From positions 124,001 through 188,000 of the forward strand of contig NZ_CP091854.1 of assembly GCF_022059845.1 (NCBI RefSeq): a stretch of 64,000 bases of DNA, written 5' to 3'. The notes under the pieces are model-generated. The model had not been told where the DNA came from. It did not search any database and saw only the letters and a list, made by a program, of their open reading frames with translations. The stretch's first letter is position 1; each line of letters begins with the position of its first letter. A program made the position numbers and the translations under genes. The stretch is from Terrirubrum flagellatum (GTDB taxonomy: Bacteria > Pseudomonadota > Alphaproteobacteria > Rhizobiales > Beijerinckiaceae). Shown piece by piece: positions 27,780-34,587 of the stretch.

Positions 27780-28562
27780 ATGCAGCAAGACGAGATCGAC
27801 ATTCTCTCCGTCCGCCCCGGGGCGCGGCCCGCCTGGGCCGGCGCGGCTGGTGAGATTGCGCCGACCCGCCTTGGCGACGCGGTTATCGACCGGCTGACAT
27901 CAGCCATTCTCGAAGGTCATTTGAAGCCCGGCGACGCGCTGCCGTCCGAGGCGCAGATCGCCTCGACCTTCGGCGTGTCGAAGCCGATCGCGCGCGAAGC
28001 CTTGCGCGAACTGGCGGCGATGGGCGTCGTGCAGGTGCAGCAGGGCAAGATCAGCCGCGTGCGCGCGATCGATTCAGAGCCGCTGTCGCGCTTCTATCGT
28101 TTCGCCATGGCGCGCACCGAGCGCGGCCTGCATGAAGCCGTGGAATTGCGTCGTCTTCTTGAGCCGCCGATTGCGCGTTTCGCCGCGCAGCGCCGCACGG
28201 AGCCTGAACTCGCCGAGCTGCGCGCGATCATGCGGCGCATGAACGACGCGCTAGGCGATATTCCCGGTTGGATCGAAGTCGATCTCGCCTTTCACCGCCA
28301 TCTCGCGACGATGGCGCATAACGGATTGCTCTCGCTGCAGATGCAGGGGCTCGAACCGATCGTGCGCGAGATGATGGAGGCGTTCAATGCGCGCTCGGCG
28401 CGCACCGGCGCCGACTGGAGCGCGACGTTCGCGCGCCATGCGCTGCTCGCTGACGCGATCGAAGCCGGCGACGCCGACGCGGCCGAACGCGCCTCGCGCG
28501 CGCATTTCGCCGCCGCCGATCAGGCGATCGCCGAAATCTTCGGGAGCGCCAAGTCAGACTGA
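27780..28562 (+). CDS. GntR family regulator, FadR/FCD subfamily
   Basis: A 260-residue transcription factor. The winged helix-turn-helix spans about residues 31-98 (ILEGHLKPGDALPSEAQIA, FGVSKPIAREALRELAAMGVV). The C-terminal FCD all-helical ligand domain (about 105-250) contains the usual acidic and His residues (VDLAFHRHL, FARHALLADAIEAGDADAAERASRAHF) that bind a metal and a carboxylate ligand. Such regulators commonly sense sugar acids. It is divergent from the enolase-superfamily operon and upstream of two binding-protein genes, so it probably controls all of them. No ribosome-binding site lies at normal spacing, which with the close -10 box suggests a leaderless transcript. Confidence 0.9.
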   Translation: MQQDEIDILSVRPGARPAWAGAAGEIAPTRLGDAVIDRLTSAILEGHLKPGDALPSEAQIASTFGVSKPIAREALRELAAMGVVQVQQGKISRVRAIDSEPLSRFYRFAMARTERGLHEAVELRRLLEPPIARFAAQRRTEPELAELRAIMRRMNDALGDIPGWIEVDLAFHRHLATMAHNGLLSLQMQGLEPIVREMMEAFNARSARTGADWSATFARHALLADAIEAGDADAAERASRAHFAAADQAIAEIFGSAKSD

Positions 28563-28638
28563 ATCGAGACGGACTGAATTCAAGAACGACGGAATTGCCG
28601 AAAGCCTGCTCAAAGACGGGCCGATCGGGGAGGATGAA

Positions 28639-29925
28639 ATGATGCGAATTTCCAGGCGGACCTGGCTTGCAAGTTCGGCTGCGATTTTAGGCGCCAGCGC
28701 CATGTCCCGGCGCGCTGTCGCGCAGACCGCGCCTTTGCAGGTGTTCGCGCATCGCGTTCATAAAACGGTCACTGCGGGACAGGGCGGCGACGCCACGTCA
28801 GCTTGGACCAAAGCAATGAACGTCAATGTGGAATGGACGACGTTCGACACCGGCCCGTTACAGGAGCGGCTGTTTCGCGAAGCGGCGCTGACGGAAACAT
28901 TGATCGATGTCGGCTTCATTCTCAACACGCAGGCCGTGCCGAAGACGGCTGCCCTGTTCGAGCCGCTCGACGCCTTTCTGAAAAAAGATCCGATCGAAGC
29001 GCCCGATGATGTGTTTCCCGGCCTGATGAGGGGCATGTCGGTCGGCGGCGCGGCGCTGGCGATCCCGTTCCGCCATGCATCGTCGGGCCTGCACTGGAAC
29101 ACTGAGATTCTCGCCGAGCGCGGATTTAAAAATCCGCCGACGACGATGGAGGAAATGATCGAGATCGCGAAGGGCGCGACCTACAGGCGCGGCGACGGCA
29201 CGCCCTGCGTCGGGCTCCTGATGCCGGGCGTGACCTATCCCAACGTGGTCGATCTCGCGCGCGCCTGGGACGGCGATTTCATCACCATGGATTACAAGGT
29301 GACGGCGGATCAGCCGGGCATGCTGAACGCCATCAAGCTGTTGCGCGAATTGTTCGAGAAGGGCGCGTTCCCGCGCAATTTCGCGACGATCGGCACGGAA
29401 GAAGTGAATGTCTGGATGCAGCAGGGGCGCGCCGCCATGTGCCTCAACAGCATGGGCCGCAACCGGATTTATAACGATCCCGACAAGAGCAAATTCCCGG
29501 GAAAGATCATCACCGGCGCCGTGCCGATCACCGCCGCGCTGAAAAGCAAATATCCGGTGGCGCCGGCGAAGGTCGAGTTCTGGGGCATGGCGATTCCGAA
29601 GAACTCCAAACGCAAGGATCTCGCCTGGAGCTTCATCAAATCGATGATCTCCAGAGAAGCCACGCTGCGTATGGCGCTCAACGGCAACGGCCCGGTGCGC
29701 TCCTCGACCTATGACGATGAATCCTTCCGCAAGACGGTGCCTTACGCCGACGCCGAGCGCGATGTGCTGAAGGTGGCGCGCGTGCCGTTGCCGGCTTTCG
29801 ACGAGGCGGCGCGCGCCGGCGACATCTTCAAGGAAGAAGCCGAGGCCGCCGTGCTCGGTATGAAGACGCCGGAGGCGGCGATGGCGGCCGTCGTGCAGCG
29901 CGTGAAACCGCTGCTGCCGGCATAA
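28639..29925 (+). CDS. Extracellular solute-binding protein family 1, Tat-exported (copy 1)
   Basis: A 428-residue carbohydrate-type binding protein with a Tat-like signal peptide (RISRRTWLASSAAILGAS, then SRRAVAQ). Mature features: VFAHRVHKTVTAGQGGDAT, INLARAWDGDF-like mid region (VVDLARAWDGDFITMDYK), and the C-terminal GNGPVRSSTYDD block. Ribosome-binding site GGGGAGGA precedes two successive ATGs; the second, at 28642, has the better spacing. It is a clear paralogue of the next gene: both open with the same V-F-x-H-R-V-H pattern and close with a GNGP block. It is expected to feed the permeases at 24.8-26.6 kb. Confidence 0.9.
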   Translation: MMRISRRTWLASSAAILGASAMSRRAVAQTAPLQVFAHRVHKTVTAGQGGDATSAWTKAMNVNVEWTTFDTGPLQERLFREAALTETLIDVGFILNTQAVPKTAALFEPLDAFLKKDPIEAPDDVFPGLMRGMSVGGAALAIPFRHASSGLHWNTEILAERGFKNPPTTMEEMIEIAKGATYRRGDGTPCVGLLMPGVTYPNVVDLARAWDGDFITMDYKVTADQPGMLNAIKLLRELFEKGAFPRNFATIGTEEVNVWMQQGRAAMCLNSMGRNRIYNDPDKSKFPGKIITGAVPITAALKSKYPVAPAKVEFWGMAIPKNSKRKDLAWSFIKSMISREATLRMALNGNGPVRSSTYDDESFRKTVPYADAERDVLKVARVPLPAFDEAARAGDIFKEEAEAAVLGMKTPEAAMAAVVQRVKPLLPA

Positions 29926-29950
29926 ATCAAGAAACAAGAGAGGAAACCGA

Positions 29951-31243
29951 ATGAGCACCCTTCTTCATTCCCGTCGCGGCGCGCTGGCGCTTGGCGGCGC
30001 ATCGCTCGCTTCGCTGATAGCGGGCGGCCGCGCTTTCGCGCAGGCGCTGGAGCTGACCGTCTTCGGCCATCGCGTGCATCAGGCGTGCGCCACAGCAGGG
30101 CCGGGTGGAGACGCGACCGAAGCGTTCCGCAAGCAGGCCAACGCCGCGATCAACTGGACGACGCTGGGCGACAACAACGCCATCGCCGAGCGGCTGCTGC
30201 GCGAATTGTCATTGAGCTCGACTTCGTTCGACGTCGCCTATCTCCTGAATGGGCGCGCGGTGCCGAAGAATCTGAGGTTGCTCGAACCGCTCGATGCGTT
30301 CCAGAAGGAAGCGCCCATCGAATCGATTGAGGATTTCGCACCGGGCCTGATGGCGCCGCTCAAGCTCGATGGCGCGCTACACGGAATCCCGGTGCGGCAC
30401 GCGACCAATGTGATCCTCTATAACGAGGCCATCTTTGAAGAGAAGGGCGTCAAGCTGCCGACGAGCTTCGAGGAGGTGATCGACGCCGCGCGCAAGCTGA
30501 CATTCAAGCGCGACGACGGAACGCAGGTCTATGGCTTGGCCTTCACGCCCGTCTTCGCCTCGAACTTTCTCACCTTTTCCCGCGCGCTTGGCGGCGACTA
30601 CATGACGATCGATCGCAAGATCGTGGCGGCGGAAGCGCCGATGGTGAACACGCTGAAGACTTTCGCCGATCTGTTCAAGGCCGGAGCCATTCCGCGCAAT
30701 GTCGCGACGCTCTCCAACGAGGAAGTCACGACGATGATGCAGCAGGGCCGCGCTGCGATGACGATCAATCCGACCGCGCGCCTCGTCTCCTACAACAATC
30801 CGCAGCAGTCGAAATATCCGGGCAAGCTTAGGGCGTTCGTGCCGCCGATGGCGAAGGAGTTGCAGGGCAAAACGGCCTATGCGCCGACTGTCGAATTCTG
30901 GGCGCTGACGATCCCCGCGAATTCGCGCAACAAGCGCAAAGCGTGGGACCTCGTCGCCGCGCTGTCGTCGAAGGCGGGAACGACCGCGATGGCGCTCAAC
31001 GGCAACGGTCCAACGCGCATCTCGACCTATCAGGACGCGAAATTCCGGCAGATGATTCCCTACGCCGATATCGAAGCGGCGGCGGTCGGCGCGGCGCGCA
31101 TCCATCTCCCGGCGTTCGACGAGCAGGCGCGCGCGCATGACATCTTCGTTGAGGAAAGCCAGGCGGCGATGCTCGGCATGAAGCCCGCCGATCAGGCGAT
31201 GGCGGACGCGGTGAAGCGCGTGCAGCCGCTGGTCGGCGCTTAG
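29951..31243 (+). CDS. Extracellular solute-binding protein family 1, Tat-exported (copy 2)
   Basis: A 430-residue paralogue of the preceding binding protein, 25 bases downstream with GAGAGGA as ribosome-binding site. The N-terminus MSTLLHSRRGALALGGASLASL has a twin-arginine before a hydrophobic stretch and AFA cleavage region. Shared blocks with copy 1 include VFGHRVHQ, the AERLLRELSL segment, WMQQGRAAM versus MMQQGRAAM, and LNGNGPTRISTYQD. Tandem duplication with divergence probably gives the importer two ligand specificities or affinities. A dispersed repeat begins at its stop codon. Confidence 0.9.
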   Translation: MSTLLHSRRGALALGGASLASLIAGGRAFAQALELTVFGHRVHQACATAGPGGDATEAFRKQANAAINWTTLGDNNAIAERLLRELSLSSTSFDVAYLLNGRAVPKNLRLLEPLDAFQKEAPIESIEDFAPGLMAPLKLDGALHGIPVRHATNVILYNEAIFEEKGVKLPTSFEEVIDAARKLTFKRDDGTQVYGLAFTPVFASNFLTFSRALGGDYMTIDRKIVAAEAPMVNTLKTFADLFKAGAIPRNVATLSNEEVTTMMQQGRAAMTINPTARLVSYNNPQQSKYPGKLRAFVPPMAKELQGKTAYAPTVEFWALTIPANSRNKRKAWDLVAALSSKAGTTAMALNGNGPTRISTYQDAKFRQMIPYADIEAAAVGAARIHLPAFDEQARAHDIFVEESQAAMLGMKPADQAMADAVKRVQPLVGA

Positions 31244-31356
31244 ATCACGCCGCACTTTGATTGGAACAATCAAAGTGCGGGAACGTGATCGATTCCAAAA
31301 ACTTAGAGCATGGCTTTTGCGAAAAACCGGTTTCCACTTTTTCGCGCCATGCTCTA
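31243..31356. repeat. Dispersed two-hairpin repeat, copy 1
   Basis: Hairpin A (31243-31290) nests GATCACG/CGTGATC around CCGCACTTTGATTG/CAATCAAAGTGCGG. Hairpin B (31304-31356) pairs TAGAGCATGGC with GCCATGCTCTA around AAAACCGGTTTCCACTTTTT-like sequence. The same two-part element recurs at 55987-56123. Hairpin A is at the stop of the binding-protein gene and could terminate or protect that transcript. Confidence 0.88.
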
Positions 31357-31443
31357 GGAACTCTCGCGCGACGCAGCTCGCAGGCTGGGCTATTCTCAGG
31401 GCGAAGCGCGCCTCGAAGGCGCGCGACATCTTTGAGAGATTCG

Positions 31444-32259
31444 ATGCCCTGCTTCATCTGCGTCCAGTGCGGCACGCAATATCCTGACAGCGCGTCGCCG
31501 CCGCAATCATGCCCCGTCTGCGTGGATCAGCGGCAATATGTCCGCTGGGCAGGACAGGCCTGGACCACGCTCGAGGAACTTCAGCGGACGCACAAGGTTC
31601 GCTGGGAGATGGACGACGGCGTCATCGGCATTGGCGTCGAGCCGCATTTCGGCATTGGCCAGCGCGCGCTGCTGCATCAGAGCAGTCACGGCAACATCCT
31701 GTGGGATTGCGTGTCGCTGGTGACGAATGATCTGGTCGCCCGGATCAAGGCGCTCGGCGGCGTCTCCGCCATCGCGATCTCGCATCCGCACTACTACACG
31801 ACGATGAACGAATGGAGCGAGGCGCTCGGCGCGCCGATTTATATTCATGAGGCCGAGCGCAGTTGGGTGCGCCGCCCCTCTTCCTCGATCACATTCTGGA
31901 GCGGCGAAACACTGGCCCTTAATCCCGACGCGACGCTCATCCGCTGCGGCGGCCACTATGACGGCGCGCAGGTCATGCATGTGAAGTCAGGCGCCGGCGG
32001 CGCGGGCGCGGTCTATTCCGGCGATGTGATCCAGGTGATGATCGACCGCGCCTGGGTCAGCTTCATGTGGAGCTTTCCCAACTATGTGCCGCTCGGGCCG
32101 AAGGCGATCCGCAAGATCGAGGAGGCGATGGCGCCGTTCGCGTTCGAGCGCATCCATGGCGCTTTTTGGAACAGGAATGTGACGAGTGGCGGCAAGCAGG
32201 CGCTGGCGCGATCGATCGCACGCTACCTCGCCGCGATCCGGGACGAATATCCCGACTGA
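31444..32259 (+). CDS. MBL-fold metallo-hydrolase with N-terminal zinc-ribbon-like segment
   Basis: A 271-residue protein. The first 35 residues carry two Cys pairs (FICVQCGTQ and QSCPVCVD), a rubredoxin/zinc-ribbon-like knuckle. A metallo-beta-lactamase fold follows: SHPHYYTTM (about residue 114) in place of HxHxDH, RCGGHYDGAQ supplying a His, and VYSGDVIQV supplying the bridging Asp. The missing second Asp/His of the HxHxDH motif suggests one metal site or another reaction. The ATG at 31444 is set by the conserved start; the frame is open into the upstream repeat but that extension is repeat-derived. Substrate unknown. Confidence 0.85.
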   Translation: MPCFICVQCGTQYPDSASPPQSCPVCVDQRQYVRWAGQAWTTLEELQRTHKVRWEMDDGVIGIGVEPHFGIGQRALLHQSSHGNILWDCVSLVTNDLVARIKALGGVSAIAISHPHYYTTMNEWSEALGAPIYIHEAERSWVRRPSSSITFWSGETLALNPDATLIRCGGHYDGAQVMHVKSGAGGAGAVYSGDVIQVMIDRAWVSFMWSFPNYVPLGPKAIRKIEEAMAPFAFERIHGAFWNRNVTSGGKQALARSIARYLAAIRDEYPD

Positions 32260-32361
32260 CCTTGGCGATGGAGGCTCAAGCGGGTTATCTCAGACATTGA
32301 ACTGGCAGGCTGGCCGCATGGGTCGTCGCGCGTGCTGTCCGCTTCCTTAAGGACAATATCG

Positions 32362-32967
32362 ATGATGCAACGGGACGATCGCCTCGCGGCGGTGATGGCG
32401 GAAATCGACGCCGCGAATGCGCGCGATCCCAACCATGTCGCGATCGATGGCAAGGCTGAGCCCGCGGAGCTCGTCTATGCCAGGCGAATGAGCGCGACGC
32501 TGACGCGCCTCGCTCCGGACGCGTCCGAGCATCTTCGCATCGCCGCGAGAGGCCAGCATATCGAGCGCTGGACCTCGCCGCGCAAGAGCTATCCCGACGG
32601 GCGCGTGGGCTATCTGAAATGGCGCAGGGATCTGAAAGAGTTTCACGCCAATCGCGTGACTGAAATCATGGCGGCCGCCGGCTATGAGGAAAATGACATC
32701 GCTCGCGTCGGCTCTCTGGTCCGCAAGGAGCGGCTCAAGATCGATCCTGAAGCCCAAATGCTGGAGGATGTGGTCTGCGCCGTGTTCCTTGAACATTACA
32801 TCGAGGACTTCCTGGCCAAGACCGATGAGGCCAAGCTCCCTGACATCCTCGCGAAGACATGGCGGAAAATGTCGCCGCTGGGGCATGAGCATGCGTTGAA
32901 GCTTGCGCTGCCGCCGGCGGTCCCGCGCCTGCTTGAGCAAGGTCTGTCGCGCGAAGCCGGGCAATGA
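32362..32967 (+). CDS. DUF4202 domain-containing protein
   Basis: A 201-residue protein of the DUF4202 family: DDRLAAVMAEIDAANARDPN, YARRMSATLTRLAPDASEHLRIAARGQHIERWTSPR, the YLKWRRDLKEFHANR segment, and VVCAVFLEHYIEDFLAK. The conserved His and Glu positions (QHIERW, FLEHY) recall HD-type hydrolases, but no activity is established to my knowledge. AAGGA lies upstream of two tandem ATGs (32362, 32365). It sits 100 bases after the MBL gene on the same strand. Function remains open. Confidence 0.85.
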   Translation: MMQRDDRLAAVMAEIDAANARDPNHVAIDGKAEPAELVYARRMSATLTRLAPDASEHLRIAARGQHIERWTSPRKSYPDGRVGYLKWRRDLKEFHANRVTEIMAAAGYEENDIARVGSLVRKERLKIDPEAQMLEDVVCAVFLEHYIEDFLAKTDEAKLPDILAKTWRKMSPLGHEHALKLALPPAVPRLLEQGLSREAGQ

Positions 32968-33031
32968 TCATTTCGGGTTATCGGACTTGGCCGGGCCGCC
33001 AAATCGCGTCGGGAAACGGGACGACTTCTCC

Positions 33032-33481
33032 ATGACAACCAACAACCGCATCGTCCTCTCCAGCGACCACGCCGCCATTCAGCTCCGGCAGGCCATCGCG
33101 GCTCATATCGCGGCGAAGGGCTGGATCGTCGTCGACATCGGGCCGACGACGCCGGAAAGCACGCATTATCCCAAGCATGGCGAAGCGGCGGCGCGGCTCG
33201 TCGCGTCGGGCGACTGCCGGTTCGGCGTCATCCTGTGCGGCACCGGCCAGGGCATCATGATGGCGGCGAACAAGGTGAAGGGCGTTCGCTGCGGCGTCTG
33301 CGCCGACACATTCTCGGCCCGCATGATCCGTCAGCATAACGACGCCAACATGCTGTCGATCGGCGCGCGCGTGGTGGGCGAAGGGCTGGCGCTCGATATC
33401 GTGGATGCGTTCCTCAACGCCGAGTTCGAGGGCGGCCGACATGCGACGCGGGTGGAGATGATCGGAGCGCTGGAGGACTGA
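33032..33481 (+). CDS. RpiB/LacAB-family sugar-phosphate isomerase
   Basis: A 149-residue isomerase of the ribose-5-phosphate isomerase B family, which interconverts aldose and ketose phosphates. The active-site Cys69 is in ILCGTGQGIMMAANK, SSDHAA (10-15) binds the substrate ring, and RQHNDANMLSIGARVVG matches the C-terminal family motif. One difference: the usual DYPD segment after strand 2 reads HYPKHGE (residues 45-51), so the substrate may not be ribose 5-phosphate. It may act on a tetrose or other sugar phosphate. It is encoded 65 bases after the DUF4202 gene and 116 bases before the AroE-like gene. Confidence 0.88.
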   Translation: MTTNNRIVLSSDHAAIQLRQAIAAHIAAKGWIVVDIGPTTPESTHYPKHGEAAARLVASGDCRFGVILCGTGQGIMMAANKVKGVRCGVCADTFSARMIRQHNDANMLSIGARVVGEGLALDIVDAFLNAEFEGGRHATRVEMIGALED

Positions 33482-33568
33482 CGCCTTTCGATGGCGCGGC
33501 CTTGAAGCTTCGCGCCGACATCCTAGAATGCGCTGCTGAATCGAACCGGGGGGAAGCGGCGCTCAACG

Positions 33569-33593
33569 ATCCTGTTCGATGATCGAACAGGAT
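33569..33593. promoter_or_regulatory. Perfect 25-bp palindrome at the start of the AroE-like gene
   Basis: The 12-base arm ATCCTGTTCGAT is followed by a central G and its exact reverse complement, ending four bases before the ATG at 33598. The inner GTTCGATGATCGAAC closely resembles the 15-base sites described for IclR-family aromatic-pathway regulators such as PcaR (GTTCGATAATCGCAC). The right arm also contains the only ribosome-binding site (AGGA, 33589-33592), so either protein binding or RNA folding would block translation. Confidence 0.65.
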
Positions 33594-33597
33594 TTGA

Positions 33598-34434
33598 ATG
33601 ATGATTGACGGGCACACGACCCTCATCGCGCATCTCGGCTATCCCACGGCGACCTTCAAGGCGCCGATGATCTACAATCCCTATTTCGAGAAGGCTGGGA
33701 TCAACGCCGTCGTCGTGCCCATGGGCGTCAAGGCGGACGCCTATCCCGCGTTCCTGAAAGCGGTGTTCGGCTTGAGCAACATTCGCGGCGCGCTGGTGAC
33801 GATGCCGCACAAGGTGACGACGGTCGCGCTGATGGACGAGGTGACGACGGCGGTGAAGATCGCCGGCGCCTGCAACGCCATTCTGCTGCGCGAGGACGGC
33901 TCGCTTCTCGGTGATCTCTTCGATGGCGAAGGTTTCGTGCGCGGCGTCAAGCGCAAGGGCCGCCGCGTTGAAGGCGCGAGCGCGCTCGTCGTCGGCAGCG
34001 GCGGCGTCGGCTCGGCCATCGCGGCTTCGCTGGCTGGCGCCGGCGTAGCGCGGCTCGGGCTTTTCGATGTCGATCCGAAATCCGCAGAGGCGCTCGCGGG
34101 ACGCTTGCGCGCGCATTACCCCGCGCTCGCGCTGGAGGCCGGCGGCCGCGATCCCGCAGGGTTCGATATCGTCGTCAACGCGACGCCGCTCGGCATGAAG
34201 GAAAGCGATCCCCTGCCGATGGATGTGGCGCGCATTGCGCTGGAAACATTCGTTGGCGAGGTGGTGATGAAGCAGGAGATCACGCCGTTTCTCGCCGCTG
34301 CGCGCGCCAAAGGCTGTGACACGCAGATCGGGACCGACATGCTGTTCGAGCAGATTCCCGCCTATCTCGAATTCTTCGGCTTCCCGTCAACGACCGCCGC
34401 CGAGTTGCGAGCGGTGGCGAAGATCAGCTACTGA
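33598..34434 (+). CDS. Shikimate/quinate dehydrogenase-like protein (AroE family, divergent)
   Basis: A 278-residue AroE-family NAD(P)-dependent dehydrogenase. The N-terminal domain has VTMPHKVTTVALMDE with the catalytic Lys, and DLFDGEGFVRGV with the catalytic Asp. The Rossmann domain has VVGSGGVGSAIAASLAGAG and VVNATPLGMK. The shikimate-recognition serines of the usual S-K-S-P motif are replaced (ATFKAP), and the N-T-D-G motif reads L-F-D-G, so the substrate is probably not shikimate. It starts right behind a perfect palindrome and is followed after 150 bases by a hyuA-hyuB pair. A catabolic quinate- or sugar-acid-like dehydrogenase is the likeliest role. Confidence 0.85.
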   Translation: MMIDGHTTLIAHLGYPTATFKAPMIYNPYFEKAGINAVVVPMGVKADAYPAFLKAVFGLSNIRGALVTMPHKVTTVALMDEVTTAVKIAGACNAILLREDGSLLGDLFDGEGFVRGVKRKGRRVEGASALVVGSGGVGSAIAASLAGAGVARLGLFDVDPKSAEALAGRLRAHYPALALEAGGRDPAGFDIVVNATPLGMKESDPLPMDVARIALETFVGEVVMKQEITPFLAAARAKGCDTQIGTDMLFEQIPAYLEFFGFPSTTAAELRAVAKISY

Positions 34435-34587
34435 CGCTTACGCAATCTCCATCGCATGCGATGTCGCGTTGACAGCCCGCGCGACCAAAAGGCAGTTTGG
34501 CGTGTCCCTGGCATGAGAACTGCCTGTGCGGACGCACTGTTCGCCCCCGAATTCAGCGTGGAGATCGACATGTTTCAGGGAGCCGAA

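Noticed and set aside
31261-31443. Upstream extension of the MBL-fold gene
   Set aside because: The extra codons come from the dispersed two-hairpin repeat; the conserved protein starts at 31444.
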